A stretch of 64,000 nucleotides of DNA from Poriferisodalis sp965116715 (GCA_965116715.1 OZ220724.1:434001-498000); one strand, 5' to 3'; counted from the first letter of the stretch, positions 53,760 through 63,572 are shown. A program made the numbers and translations. The notes: a model not told the origin generated them from the sequence alone.

Positions 53760-54326
53760 TCAGGGCCGACGCCACGCCGGGCCGCTGCTCTTGACCTCCA
53801 CACGCATCGATGCGTGCGGGATCGCCTCGAGTCGCTCTTTGGGGATCGGCTTGCCCGACACGACGCAGATGCCATAGGTGCCGTCGTCGATGCGCGCCAA
53901 GGCAGCGTCTATCTCGGCGATCTCCTCACGCTCCCGAGCTGAGATCTGCAGCGCTCGATCACGCTCCACGGCGATGGAGTCTCCCTCGCCCGACTCCTCG
54001 TCGAACTGGACATCACCCGGCTCGCGCTCACTGGCGAGCTGCTCGGCCTCGGCTTCGTAGCGTTCTGCGTGCTCGGTGTAACGGCGGCGTTCAGCCAGCA
54101 GCGCCTGTCGCTGCTTTTCGAGAAACACCTCACCGAAGCGGGGTCTTGGAGTCTTGCGGCGGGATGCGGCCTTCTTCGCGGCGGCCTTCTTCGCGGGAGC
54201 CTTCTTGGCTGCGCCCGCCTTCTTGGCGGGGGCCTTGGACTCTCCCGAACTTGCAGCGCGCTTGCGAGCGGGCGCCTTCTTGTTCGCGGCGGTCCTGCGG
54301 GTGGAAGCCTTCTTCGCAGCGGCCAT
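53760..54326 (-). CDS. DksA/TraR-like protein with Lys/Ala-rich N-terminus and degenerate zinc site
   Basis: A 188-residue protein. Residues 1-60 are a histone-H1-like run of AKKA/KKAP repeats, suggesting nucleic-acid binding. A long helical hairpin follows, then a DksA-type C-terminus. The usual four zinc Cys are nearly gone: YGICVVSGKPIPKERLEAIPHASM keeps only one where relatives have CxxC and a second pair. The shape is therefore DksA-like but zinc binding is unlikely, a state also seen in other actinobacterial members. It lies upstream of lspA and diverges from ileS. Confidence 0.85.
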   Translation of the reverse strand: MAAAKKASTRRTAANKKAPARKRAASSGESKAPAKKAGAAKKAPAKKAAAKKAASRRKTPRPRFGEVFLEKQRQALLAERRRYTEHAERYEAEAEQLASEREPGDVQFDEESGEGDSIAVERDRALQISAREREEIAEIDAALARIDDGTYGICVVSGKPIPKERLEAIPHASMRVEVKSSGPAWRRP

Positions 54327-54455
54327 GGCCCCTCCCCCCTGAAACGAAGCGGCAGTCTAGGTCGCCGATTCCGGGCGCGACGGTCGGATTGCGGCGCCGT
54401 CGAACTTCCGACCTCAGGGGTACCCTCGCTGTCTCGTGAGCCGCAGGAGGCACTG

Positions 54456-57400
54456 GTGACGCGAGAGCCGACTGACACCGTGTATCCGCGCGTGCCTGCG
54501 CAAGCCGACTTCCCCCGCATCGAGGAGCGGGTTCTGGCGCGCTGGCGGGACGAGGGGACCTTTGAGGCCTCGATCGTGAACCGGCCGGCGGACGACGAGT
54601 TCGTCTTCTACGACGGTCCGCCGTTCGCAAACGGATTGCCTCACCACGGCCACCTGCTGACCGGATACGTCAAGGATGTGGTTCCCAGGTATCAGACGAT
54701 GCGCGGCCACCGTGTCAATCGCCGTTTCGGCTGGGACTGCCACGGCCTGCCGGCCGAGATGGAGACCGAGCGCGAGCTGGGCGTGAGCGGGCGCGCTGCC
54801 ATCACCGACTTCGGCATCGAGCGATTCAACGCTCAATGCCGCGACTCGGTGCTGCGGTACACGGCCGAGTGGCGCGAGACCGTCACCCGCCAGGCCCGCT
54901 GGGTGGACTTCGACAACGACTACAAGACGATGGACCTGCCCTACATGGAATCGGTCATGTGGGCGTTCAAGCAGCTCTGGGACCAAGGTCTCGTGTATCA
55001 GGCATTCCGGGTGATGCCCTATTCCTGGGGTGCCGAGACACCGCTGTCGAACTTCGAGATCCGGCTTGACGACGCGACACGACCCCGTCAAGACCCGGCC
55101 ATCACCGTCTGGTTCGAGCTGCACGACACCGATGACAGCACAGCCGGGCCGCTGCGGCTGTTGGCGTGGACGACGACACCCTGGACGCTGCCGTCGAACC
55201 TGGCGGTCGCCGTCGGGACCGACATCACCTACGCCGTCGTTGAGTCTGAGGCACTGGGCGGCGGGCGCTTCGTGCTGGCAGCCGACTGCCTCGAGGCCTA
55301 CGCAGCAGATCTCGAGCCGTACCGCGTCGTGGGCACGGTGACCGGCAGCGAGTTGGCGGGACGTCGCTACTCGCCGATGTTCGAGTTCTTCGACCACCGC
55401 ACCGAAGCCTTCCGAGTGCTCGCCGGCGATTTCGTGGACACGTCGGAGGGCACCGGTGTGGTCCACCTGGCTCCAGGTTTCGGCGAGGAGGACCAGTTCC
55501 TGTGCGAGGCCAACGGCATCGAGATCGGCGACGCCGTGCCCGTGGACGACCGCGGCTGCTTCGCCGAACCGGTGACGCCGTGGTCGGGCCTGAACGTGTT
55601 CGACGCGAATCCCCAGATCATCGCCGAGCTGAAGCGTCGTGACCGGGTGCTGCGCCACGACAGCTACGAGCACAACTACCCCCATTGCTGGCGTACTGAC
55701 ACGCCGATCATCTACAAGGCCATCAGCTCGTGGTACGTCAAGGTCACCGACATCACCGAACGGCTGCTGGCAACCAACCAGCAGATCAACTGGGTGCCCG
55801 GGCACGTGCGCGACGGCCGATTCGGCCAGTGGCTGGCAGGTGCTCGTGACTGGTCTATCAGCCGCAACCGGTTCTGGGGCTCCCCCATTCCCATCTGGAC
55901 GAGCGATGATCCGGCTTACCCGCGCACTGACGTCTACGGCAGCCTCGACGAGCTCGAGGCCGACTTCGGGGTGCGTCCGACCGATCTGCACCGGCCGTTC
56001 ATCGATGAGCTGACGCGTCCGAACCCTGACGACCCCACCGGCCGCTCGACGATGCGGCGTGTGCCCGAGGTGCTCGATTGCTGGTTCGAGTCGGGATCGA
56101 TGCCGTTCGCGCAGGTGCATTACCCCTTCGAGAACAAGGACTGGTTCGAGCAGAACTTCCCAGCCGACTTCATCGTCGAGTACATCAATCAGACCCGCGG
56201 CTGGTTCTACACGCTCCATGTGCTGGCGGGAGCGCTGTTCGGCCGGCCGGCCTTCCAGAACGTGATCTGCCACGGCGTGCTGCTGGCCGCAGATGGCAGC
56301 AAGCTGTCCAAGCGGCTGCGCAATTACACCGAGCCGACTGACATCTTCGCCAATCAAGGATCCGATGCCCTGCGGTGGTACCTGATGGCGAACAACATCG
56401 TGCGCGGCGGCAACACGCGCATCTCTGATGACGGGATCGACGACGTCGCCAGGCACATCCTGATCCCCATCTGGAACGCCTACTCGTTCTTCACGCTGTA
56501 CGCGAATGCGGAGGGCTACGAGGCCAAGGTTCGGGTCGACTCTGCCGATGTGCTCGACCGCTATGTGCTGGCCAAGACCAGGGCCACGCTGGAAGCCGTC
56601 ACGCGGCGCTTGGATGCGTACGACCTGCCGGGTGCCGCCGCTGAACTGCAGGCGTTCATCGATGCGTTGAACAACTGGTACATCCGCCGCAGCCGTGGGC
56701 GATTCTGGGGCGAGACGTCTGTCGACTCACCAGCAGCCGACGCTGAGCCGAACGGCGAAGCCGTGTCCCGGGGGGTCGATGACCGAGAGGCATTCGACAC
56801 GCTCTACACGGTGCTGAGGGTCTTCAGCGCCATGGCGGCCCCGTTGCTGCCGATGATCACCGAGGAGATCTACGGCGGTCTGACCGGCGGCGAGAGCGTG
56901 CACTTGAGCGACTGGCCCGACGCTGCGGCTCTGCCGTCGGACCCAGACCTTGTTGCACGCATGGATGCAGTACGTGCCGCTGCTTCGGCTGCTCTGCGGG
57001 TACGAGAGGACGCCGGCCTGCGAGTTCGCCTGCCGCTGCGCAGCGTCACGGTGGCCGGCGCAGGGGCGGAACTGCTCGAGCCGTTCGCCTTCCTGCTGGC
57101 GGAAGAAATCAACGTTGCAGAAGTGATCCTGCGTGATGAGCTGGGCGAGATGGCCACACCTGTGCTGCGCCCCGACGGATCGGCACTCGGGCCGCGGCTC
57201 GGCAGCGCAGCACAGGAAGTCTTCGCCGCCGCCCGCTCGGGTGATTGGAGTGTCGAAGCCGACGGCACGGTGGTCGCAGGCGGGCATCGATTGGCCGACG
57301 GGGAGTTCCAGCTGAGCCTGCAACCCGCCGACCCCGCCACCACCTCAGTGCTGGCGGCCCAACAGCTGGTGGTGGTGCTGGATACCACGGTCACGCCCGA

Positions 57401-57647
57401 GTTGGAAGCCGAAGGCGCTGCACGGGATCTGATCCGCAACATCCAGCAGACGCGCAAAGCAGCGGGACTCGATGTCACCGACCGCATCAGCCTGACGATT
57501 CGCTGGAGCCCGCCGAATGCGGCCAGTGTGCGGCGCCACGAGCCGCTGGTGAGTGCAGCCGTGCTGGCCCGACAGATCGAGTGGCTTCCCGGTTCCGACG
57601 AACCTGAGATTCAGCTCGCTCGCGTGGTCACCGACGCCGATTCCTGA
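54456..57647 (+). CDS. ileS: Isoleucyl-tRNA synthetase (type 2-like)
   Basis: Charges tRNA-Ile. The 1063-residue class I enzyme has the HIGH-equivalent PHHGHLL (62-68), a CP1 editing domain and the KMSKS-equivalent SKLSKRLRNY near 616-624. The KLSKR form, the long C-terminal region and the overall length resemble type 2 (eukaryote-like) IleRS, a class known for lower mupirocin sensitivity. GTG 54456 has AGGAGG six bases upstream. The frame is open further up, antisense to the DksA-like gene, and that part is not used. Confidence 0.97.
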   Translation: MTREPTDTVYPRVPAQADFPRIEERVLARWRDEGTFEASIVNRPADDEFVFYDGPPFANGLPHHGHLLTGYVKDVVPRYQTMRGHRVNRRFGWDCHGLPAEMETERELGVSGRAAITDFGIERFNAQCRDSVLRYTAEWRETVTRQARWVDFDNDYKTMDLPYMESVMWAFKQLWDQGLVYQAFRVMPYSWGAETPLSNFEIRLDDATRPRQDPAITVWFELHDTDDSTAGPLRLLAWTTTPWTLPSNLAVAVGTDITYAVVESEALGGGRFVLAADCLEAYAADLEPYRVVGTVTGSELAGRRYSPMFEFFDHRTEAFRVLAGDFVDTSEGTGVVHLAPGFGEEDQFLCEANGIEIGDAVPVDDRGCFAEPVTPWSGLNVFDANPQIIAELKRRDRVLRHDSYEHNYPHCWRTDTPIIYKAISSWYVKVTDITERLLATNQQINWVPGHVRDGRFGQWLAGARDWSISRNRFWGSPIPIWTSDDPAYPRTDVYGSLDELEADFGVRPTDLHRPFIDELTRPNPDDPTGRSTMRRVPEVLDCWFESGSMPFAQVHYPFENKDWFEQNFPADFIVEYINQTRGWFYTLHVLAGALFGRPAFQNVICHGVLLAADGSKLSKRLRNYTEPTDIFANQGSDALRWYLMANNIVRGGNTRISDDGIDDVARHILIPIWNAYSFFTLYANAEGYEAKVRVDSADVLDRYVLAKTRATLEAVTRRLDAYDLPGAAAELQAFIDALNNWYIRRSRGRFWGETSVDSPAADAEPNGEAVSRGVDDREAFDTLYTVLRVFSAMAAPLLPMITEEIYGGLTGGESVHLSDWPDAAALPSDPDLVARMDAVRAAASAALRVREDAGLRVRLPLRSVTVAGAGAELLEPFAFLLAEEINVAEVILRDELGEMATPVLRPDGSALGPRLGSAAQEVFAAARSGDWSVEADGTVVAGGHRLADGEFQLSLQPADPATTSVLAAQQLVVVLDTTVTPELEAEGAARDLIRNIQQTRKAAGLDVTDRISLTIRWSPPNAASVRRHEPLVSAAVLARQIEWLPGSDEPEIQLARVVTDADS

Positions 57648-57659
57648 GCCCGCGGCCTT

Positions 57660-58271
57660 CTAGGCAGACAAGGGTTCCTTGCGAATCAGCGCATCCAGGA
57701 AGGGGTCATCGAGCTCGTCGAGTCGCAGCGGCGGTCCGTCGGCATCGACGGCGTCGTCTTCGGACTCGTCTTCGGCTTCGACAGAGTCGGTTGAACTCGA
57801 GGCGAGCGGGGCAACGATGGCCGACATCGCCGCCGCATCCGACCCGGCGTCGGCGTCGTGCTCCGTCAGCTCATCAGTGTCGCGCTCCACCGGCTCATCG
57901 GCGACCGCGGGCTCGGCGGCTTCGTTGACCTCGACGGTGTAGCCGGCATCAGAGAGCGTCCTCGATATCTCCGCTCGCACGAGCCCCGACAACGCCTCGG
58001 TGAGGTCGTCGCTCGCGGTCTTGAACGCTTCGTCCAGTGCCTGACTGCCGGCTGCCTGCAGCGCCGCGAGCGCATCAGCGATCTGCGCCACCGTTTCGGG
58101 CGAGAGCTGCACTTCCACGGGCTGGGACGGGGATCCCGATTCCACGCTGGCCATGCGCTGGTCGATCTCGGAGACTTGCGCTGCGAGCGTTGCGAGCTGC
58201 GCGCCGATGGTCTCGAGCAAGCCCTCGCCTTCGGTGTCAGGAGGATCGTCAGGAGCAGTAGGACTCGCCAT
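57660..58271 (-). CDS. Acidic coiled-coil-prone hypothetical protein in the division cluster
   Basis: A 203-residue protein. Residues about 15-110 are helical and heptad-like (LLETIGAQLATLAAQVSEIDQRMASVE and so on), and the last 90 residues are strongly acidic, ending LDELDDPFLDALIRKEPLSA. It lies just after yggT on the same strand, where many actinobacteria carry a DivIVA/Wag31 gene. I see no clear DivIVA N-terminal motif, so the function is unknown. Confidence 0.7.
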   Translation of the reverse strand: MASPTAPDDPPDTEGEGLLETIGAQLATLAAQVSEIDQRMASVESGSPSQPVEVQLSPETVAQIADALAALQAAGSQALDEAFKTASDDLTEALSGLVRAEISRTLSDAGYTVEVNEAAEPAVADEPVERDTDELTEHDADAGSDAAAMSAIVAPLASSSTDSVEAEDESEDDAVDADGPPLRLDELDDPFLDALIRKEPLSA

Positions 58272-58305
58272 GGCGCGGAATGTACCAGCCTGCGCAGGAT
58301 GGTCC

Positions 58306-58575
58306 CTAGCCGCCCGGGGTCGCGCAGATGAATGCCCGGAAGACCTGCAGCCCGATGAGCAGCACGATCGGGGAGAGGTCCAGTGCCATGCTCCCGAGCC
58401 GGATTGCCGGCAGGGCTCGTCGAAGCGGCCCCATGACGGGCTCGGTGATGCGCACCAGCCACGTCCGCACCACGGTCACCGGGCTGTCGGGCGACAATGG
58501 GATCCAGCTGAAGATCACGCGTGCGAAGATCGCGACGATGTAGAGCAACAGCAGGTTGCACAGCACGGTTCTCAT
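58306..58575 (-). CDS. yggT: YggT family membrane protein
   Basis: An 89-residue inner-membrane protein with two hydrophobic segments (LCNLLLLYIVAIFARVIFSWI and LDLSPIVLLIGLQVFRAFI) around the conserved loop VRITEPVMGPLRR. YggT proteins lie in the division cluster next to sepF in many Gram-positive bacteria; their role is linked to envelope or division but not well defined. Confidence 0.9.
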   Translation of the reverse strand: MRTVLCNLLLLYIVAIFARVIFSWIPLSPDSPVTVVRTWLVRITEPVMGPLRRALPAIRLGSMALDLSPIVLLIGLQVFRAFICATPGG

Positions 58576-58606
58576 GGCGTCACCTGATGTTTCGCGCTGG
58601 AACGCC

Positions 58607-59104
58607 TCAGTGATCGGCGTCCTGTGCGGGGACCGAATGATGCTCGTCGTCGCTCACCACAACGTTCGCGGGCACAAGCATGTACACGGCATTGGCGACC
58701 TTGCGCATTTCCCCGTCGCGGGCGTAGCACAGCCCGCTGGCGAAATCGAGCAGCCGGCGGGCAGTGTCGCGGTCGAGCCCTTGCAGGTTCAAGATGATCG
58801 GCTGCTCACGCTTGAAGCGGTCGCCGATCTGCTGCGCATCGTCGAACATTCGCGGCATGAGCACGAAAGGCTGAGCCGTCGACGTGGCCACACGGCGCAC
58901 TGCGGAGGCCGGCGCCGGGGCCGCGGTATGCGGTGTTGCCGCCGGCGGCCGTTCCACCACCGTGACACCGCTCTGGCTCGCATGCTCGACGATGGCTTCT
59001 GGCGCCGGCATATCGCCTGGCATGGCGCGCTCTGCTGGCGGCGCATAGCTGTCATCCGGGCCGAGACCCAGGTAGCTCATTGCCTGCTTCATGAACGACG
59101 CCAT
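58607..59104 (-). CDS. sepF: Cell division protein SepF
   Basis: A 165-residue cytoplasmic partner that anchors FtsZ to the membrane. The N-terminus MASFMKQAMSYLGLGPDDSY is the usual amphipathic membrane-binding helix and acidic turn. A Pro/Ala-rich linker of about 60 residues follows. The C-terminal core has QPIILNLQGLDRDTARRLLDFASGL and a GEMRKVANAVYMLVPANV strand that binds the FtsZ tail. It lies in the order ftsZ-pgeF-yggS-sepF-yggT, standard for actinobacteria. Confidence 0.95.
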   Translation of the reverse strand: MASFMKQAMSYLGLGPDDSYAPPAERAMPGDMPAPEAIVEHASQSGVTVVERPPAATPHTAAPAPASAVRRVATSTAQPFVLMPRMFDDAQQIGDRFKREQPIILNLQGLDRDTARRLLDFASGLCYARDGEMRKVANAVYMLVPANVVVSDDEHHSVPAQDADH

Positions 59105-59188
59105 GCAGAACCTCAGTAACGGCAGTCTCGATCAAGAACTACCTCGATGGCACAGGGTACCGATTTGTCAAGTTGGGGTCAGGCACCC

Positions 59189-59848
59189 TCACCGAGGCCG
59201 GCTGCCGAACAGGGCAGTCCCGATACGGACCATGGTGGAGCCCGCCCTGACAGCCGCTTCGAGGTCGGCACTCATCCCCATGCAACGGTGCTCAAGGTCG
59301 TGGTCATCGGCGAATCGGGCCACCTCGCGGAATGCCGTTTCGATCTGGGTTGGCGAACCCTGCGGACCGATCGCCATGCAGCCCGCCACATTGAGGCCCT
59401 CCCGGCGAGCGGCAGCCACCACAGAGGTCGCCTCGTCCGGCGGGGAACCGCCTTGTGCCGCACTGCCGCTCACGTTGAGCTGCACGAAGATCGCAGCGCC
59501 CGGATCGTGGCGTGCGATCTCAGAGACCAGCCGCTGTCGGTCCACGCTCTGCCAGACATCCACCATGCCGGCCAGCTGGCGGACCTTGTTGGACTGCAGC
59601 CGCCCGATGAAGTGGACCGAGACCGACTCCCTGGCTGCGGCACTGAGCTCGTGCCACTTGCGGTGCAGCTCTTGGGCGTAGTTCTCGCCGATCATGGCCA
59701 AACCTGCGCGAGCAGCAGCGTCGATGGCCGAGCTGTCGAATCCCTTGGTCACTGCCACAATGCCGACTCGGGCGATGTCGCCGCCGGCTTCGGTTATCCG
59801 CTGTTTGACGTGCTCGGCGCGCCGGCGGACTTCGTCGGCATCAATCAT
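59189..59848 (-). CDS. yggS: YggS-family pyridoxal phosphate-binding protein
   Basis: A 219-residue PLP-homeostasis protein. The PLP Lys is K35 in VAVTKGF. GENYAQEL, HFIGRLQSNK and the C-terminal MGMSADLEAAVRAGSTMVRIGTALFG are diagnostic. ATG 59848 overlaps the pgeF 3' end by eight bases. Confidence 0.95.
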   Translation of the reverse strand: MIDADEVRRRAEHVKQRITEAGGDIARVGIVAVTKGFDSSAIDAAARAGLAMIGENYAQELHRKWHELSAAARESVSVHFIGRLQSNKVRQLAGMVDVWQSVDRQRLVSEIARHDPGAAIFVQLNVSGSAAQGGSPPDEATSVVAAARREGLNVAGCMAIGPQGSPTQIETAFREVARFADDHDLEHRCMGMSADLEAAVRAGSTMVRIGTALFGSRPR

Positions 59849-60527
59849 CGTCCGGCTCCCCTGCCAGCCCTTGCTCGAGGCAGACCAGCACGGCCGTCCG
59901 ACCCTGCTCGGCACGGGCGCGGTGGGAGAAATAGCGGTCATCGGTAGCGGTGCAGCGGCCGATCTCGCCGTCGATGGCGGCCCCATTTCGCCGGAGCGCC
60001 AGCCGCGTCGCTTCGCCGAGATCGAGTGCCGGGGTGCCCCACTGCGTCGTGCTTGCCACCGCGGGACCGAGTGCCTGCGTGGCGACATTCAGCTGATCTG
60101 CGCCGAACTCGTAGTGCAGCGGGCAGATGTGCGGCCCGACGACCGCGCGGATGTGGCGGATCCCCTGGCGTCCGAGTTCGACGAGCGCTGCAGGCACGAT
60201 GCCGTCGAGCAGGCCGCGCCACCCGGCGTGAATTGCGGCTACGGCGCCACCGCCGTTCAGATCGGCCCCGTACAGCACGATCGGCACGCAATCAGCGGTT
60301 CTGACCGCAAGCGTGACCCCCGGCACGGCGGTCCACGCAGCGTCGGCGCTGGCACCCCGATGCTGCCCGGGCCGTCGTACCTCGACGACCCGCGTCCCAT
60401 GAACCTGTCGCAAGACGGTCACCGAGCCGGGAGCGGACCCGTCGACAGGGGCGCAATCGCCGTCGGAGCGTTCGGTGATCGAGATGCGCACCGAGCTATT
60501 CCCGCAGCACCGATGCAGTGTCAGCAT
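59841..60527 (-). CDS. pgeF: Peptidoglycan editing factor/multicopper polyphenol oxidase-type (YfiH/LACC1)
   Basis: A 228-residue YfiH-family protein. The metal/nucleoside pocket is marked by QVHGTRVVEV, VRTADCVPIVL, AIHAGWRG and GPHICPLHYEFG. Family members clear misincorporated serine from peptidoglycan precursors or act on purine nucleosides. ATG 60527 was chosen because the frame upstream approaches the ftsZ end and loses similarity. It lies between ftsZ and yggS. Confidence 0.92.
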   Translation of the reverse strand: MLTLHRCCGNSSVRISITERSDGDCAPVDGSAPGSVTVLRQVHGTRVVEVRRPGQHRGASADAAWTAVPGVTLAVRTADCVPIVLYGADLNGGGAVAAIHAGWRGLLDGIVPAALVELGRQGIRHIRAVVGPHICPLHYEFGADQLNVATQALGPAVASTTQWGTPALDLGEATRLALRRNGAAIDGEIGRCTATDDRYFSHRARAEQGRTAVLVCLEQGLAGEPDDD

Positions 60528-60624
60528 CCGGAAGGCTTGCTGATCGGCCGCACGGCGCGGCTGCGATGCCGACAGCCAGCGTCGATGTGCAGCGTGTGGG
60601 GGTGGTTGCGACGCCGCCCCGGCG

Positions 60625-61698
60625 TCACCGCAGAAAGCTGGGCACGTCGAACGACTCGTCGTCATCGAGGTCGCCGAACGGATCGGCCGCCTCGCCAGTC
60701 TCGGGAGAGGACGCATAGTCCCCGAGCACGCCACCCTCAGAGCTGCCGGGCCCGTAGCGATCAAAGCCCGCGGCGATGACCGTCACCCGGATCTCCTCCC
60801 CAAGCGAGTCGTCGATCACGGTGCCGAAGATGATGTTGGCCTCGGCATGGGCCACTTCACGAATGACCTCTGCCGCTTCGTTGACCTCGAACAACCCGAG
60901 TTCGGGTCCAGCGGCAATGTTGAGCAGAATGCCCCGGGCGCCGTCGATGGATTCCTCGAGCAACGACGATGAGACTGCCTGTCGGGCTGCGTTCTTGGAG
61001 CGGTTCTCGCCATGAGCACGGCCGATTCCCATCAGCGCCGTGCCGGCGCTCGACATGATCGCTTTCACGTCCGCGAAGTCGGTGTTGATGAGGCCGGGTG
61101 TGGTGATCAGACCCGAGATGCCGGACACACCCTCGCGCAGGACGTCGTCGGCCATGCGGAAGGCATCGATGATCGAGGTGTGCTCGCTGGCGACGGTGAG
61201 CAGCCGGTCGTTCGGGATCACGATGAGCGTGTCGACGCGCTCCTTGAGCCGCTCGATGCCCTGTTCGGCCTGGATCTGCCGGCGCTTGCCCTCGAAGGCG
61301 AACGGGCGCGTGACCACACCGATGGTCAACGCTCCGACCTCTTTGGAGACTTCGGCTACCACCGGTGCGCCGCCGGTACCGGTGCCACCGCCTTCCCCGG
61401 CGGTAATGAACACCATATCGGCGCCCTGCAGCGCTTCGGCGATCTCGTCACGATGCTCTTCAGCAGCTCGGGTGCCGATCTCAGGATCGCTGCCGGCGCC
61501 AAGCCCGCGGGTCAACTGGCGACCGATGTCCAGCTTGACGTCGGCGTCGCTCAGCAGCAGCGCCTGGGCGTCGGTGTTGACAGCGATGAACTCGACCCCG
61601 CCCAAACCGAAATCGATCATCCGGTTGACGGCATTCGAGCCGCCGCCCCCGACGCCCACCACCTTGATGACTGCCACGTAGTTCTGTGGTGAGGCCAC
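60625..61698 (-). CDS. ftsZ: Cell division protein FtsZ
   Basis: A tubulin-like GTPase that forms the division ring. The 357-residue protein has VGVGGGGSNAVNRM (14-27), FIAVNTDAQAL and the tubulin signature GGGTGTG (103-109). The C-terminal linker is short, about 30 residues, and the conserved tail is DDESFDVPSFLR, the SepF/FtsA contact peptide. It starts at GTG 61698 with AGGAG upstream. No ftsA is visible, as expected in actinobacteria, where SepF serves as the anchor. Confidence 0.98.
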   Translation of the reverse strand: MASPQNYVAVIKVVGVGGGGSNAVNRMIDFGLGGVEFIAVNTDAQALLLSDADVKLDIGRQLTRGLGAGSDPEIGTRAAEEHRDEIAEALQGADMVFITAGEGGGTGTGGAPVVAEVSKEVGALTIGVVTRPFAFEGKRRQIQAEQGIERLKERVDTLIVIPNDRLLTVASEHTSIIDAFRMADDVLREGVSGISGLITTPGLINTDFADVKAIMSSAGTALMGIGRAHGENRSKNAARQAVSSSLLEESIDGARGILLNIAAGPELGLFEVNEAAEVIREVAHAEANIIFGTVIDDSLGEEIRVTVIAAGFDRYGPGSSEGGVLGDYASSPETGEAADPFGDLDDDESFDVPSFLR

Positions 61699-61829
61699 AG
61701 GGCTCCTTGCGTTCGCTGGCCGGCCGCGACACCAATCGTGCCGCCGGCGGGCACCTCCTAGGGAAAATAGCGCAATTGACGACAGTACCGATGCCGTTGC
61801 GGCAGGGCAAGGCCCTGGGGTCGCCGAAC

Positions 61830-62576
61830 CTACTGGGACCGCCGGAGCACTGGCAGGTGCGGAACCGACACATCCAAGACCGCATCGGCGGTCGTCATCT
61901 CCCCGATGACTGCTGCTATCGCCGCAGTCTTGGCCCCGACCGCTGAGTCATCACCCAGCGCCGCTTCCAGCACCAGACCGTTCGGCCGCTGTCGCACACG
62001 CGCGCGTATGTCGCCACGCCCGTCCCGCCAGAGCGCGACAACCACAAACTCCGGCTGTCCCTGCGCCGCACTCAGCACAGCCAGCAAACCTTCCGCGTCA
62101 CTTGCAAGGAACCCTCCAGGCGCCGGCGCCGCGGAAATGCCGGACAGGCGAGGCAGCTCGGGCAGGACCGTGAGCGGCGACGTGAGGATCCGGCCCTCGA
62201 TGTCGGTGAGCACCCAGCTTCCGGGAGCGGCCAGTGCAAGCGCCGCTTCGGAACGTTCGACGACATCGACCTGCACGGTCGCAGGCCATCGACGCCGGAC
62301 TCGGGCATCGGCAATCCACGGCACAGCTTCAAGCGATCGTTCAGCCTCGCCGGTGCCGAGCGTGCCCATGAAGTCCCCCGGCTCGATGCCGGCAGCCCGG
62401 TAGGCCTCGTCGTAGCTGACGCGATGCAGACCCCTGAAATGCACGCGATCGACTTCGAACGTCCCCGCTGCGAGCAGGATCGCTGCGAGCGAGGCCGCGA
62501 CCGTGCCCACCGCAGCTGCTGTCAGCCACCGCCGCTGGCGATGTCGTTTCGGCTCCGCAGCGGATGAGGGTGCCAT
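61830..62576 (-). CDS. ftsQ: Cell division protein FtsQ
   Basis: A bitopic divisome protein of 248 residues: a basic cytoplasmic start, one membrane helix (TAAAVGTVAASLAAILLAAG) and a POTRA domain (FEVDRVHFRGLHRVSYDEAYRAAGI) followed by the FtsQ beta domain (PWIADARVRRRWPATVQVDVVERSEAALA). Its ATG follows the murB stop directly. The order murC-murB-ftsQ-ftsZ is that of the actinobacterial dcw cluster. Confidence 0.95.
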   Translation of the reverse strand: MAPSSAAEPKRHRQRRWLTAAAVGTVAASLAAILLAAGTFEVDRVHFRGLHRVSYDEAYRAAGIEPGDFMGTLGTGEAERSLEAVPWIADARVRRRWPATVQVDVVERSEAALALAAPGSWVLTDIEGRILTSPLTVLPELPRLSGISAAPAPGGFLASDAEGLLAVLSAAQGQPEFVVVALWRDGRGDIRARVRQRPNGLVLEAALGDDSAVGAKTAAIAAVIGEMTTADAVLDVSVPHLPVLRRSQ

Positions 62577-63572
62577 TCAAGGCAGTGTCGGAGCTGTCTC
62601 GAAGCCCACCATGCGGACCTCGGGCTGCAGCACGATCCCTGTCGTCTCGGTGACACGACGCCGGATTTCGGCCATGAGCGCGACGACGTCTGCCGCTGTG
62701 CCGCCGGGGTCGGAAACGATGAAGTTCGCGTGCAGCTGCGAAACCTCGGCCGTGCCGATTCGCAAGCCGCGCAGGCCAGCCTGATCGATTCGGGCCCCGG
62801 CAGACGCTGCCCCGGTCAACTCGGGGAGCGGGTTCATGAACACCGATCCCGAGTTCTGCCCGCCCGGCTGGTGCTCTCTTCGCCAGCTCACGATGTCTGC
62901 GATCCGTTCCGCCACCAGCGACGGACGGGCCGGATGCCCGCTCAGTCGCGCCCGAACCACTACGTGACGGTCAACTAGGCCGCTGCTGCGGTAGCCCAGA
63001 TCCAGGGCCTCGACCTCGATGCGACGCGGTTCACACTGTGCTTCGAGGTCGACGATGTCAGCGTCGACCATGCACGATGCCATGTCGCTGCCATGGCCCC
63101 CGGCGTTCATTCGCACGGCGCCGCCCACCGAGCCCGGCACGCCGACTGCCCATTCGAGACCGCCGATGCCCGCCGCGGCACACTGGCGCGCAAGCACGGG
63201 CAAGGCCACCGATGCGCCGACGCCGACCGTGGCATTCGCATGATCGAATTCGATGTTGTCGTAGGCGTCGCCGAGGAAGAGCGCGATGCCCTCGAAGCCC
63301 CGGTCTGCAACCAGCAGATTCGACCCTCGCCCCACAACGAGGATTTCCAGCCCAGAGGCTGCGGCGGCCTCGCCCACGCGCCGCAGATCAGCGGGAGCAT
63401 TGGCCACGAACGCCACCGCAGCCGGACCGCCGACTCGCGAGGTGGTCAGCGCGCCCAGCGGCGCGTTGACGCGGGCGTCAGCACCGAGCAGCGTTGCCGC
63501 ACGCCGTACTGCCTCAGGATCTGACCATCGACCAGCAGCGAGGTGTTCCGGGGACTGGTGTTCACGGGACAT
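62577..63572 (-). CDS. murB: UDP-N-acetylenolpyruvoylglucosamine reductase
   Basis: Reduces UDP-GlcNAc-enolpyruvate to UDP-MurNAc with NADPH and FAD. The 331-residue protein has the FAD site (TSRVGGPA, then VVGRGSNLLVAD and GVPGSVGGAVRMNAGGHG) and the active-site Ser in SGSVFMNP. The start overlaps the murC 3' end by 11 bases. Confidence 0.96.
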   Translation of the reverse strand: MSREHQSPEHLAAGRWSDPEAVRRAATLLGADARVNAPLGALTTSRVGGPAAVAFVANAPADLRRVGEAAAASGLEILVVGRGSNLLVADRGFEGIALFLGDAYDNIEFDHANATVGVGASVALPVLARQCAAAGIGGLEWAVGVPGSVGGAVRMNAGGHGSDMASCMVDADIVDLEAQCEPRRIEVEALDLGYRSSGLVDRHVVVRARLSGHPARPSLVAERIADIVSWRREHQPGGQNSGSVFMNPLPELTGAASAGARIDQAGLRGLRIGTAEVSQLHANFIVSDPGGTAADVVALMAEIRRRVTETTGIVLQPEVRMVGFETAPTLP

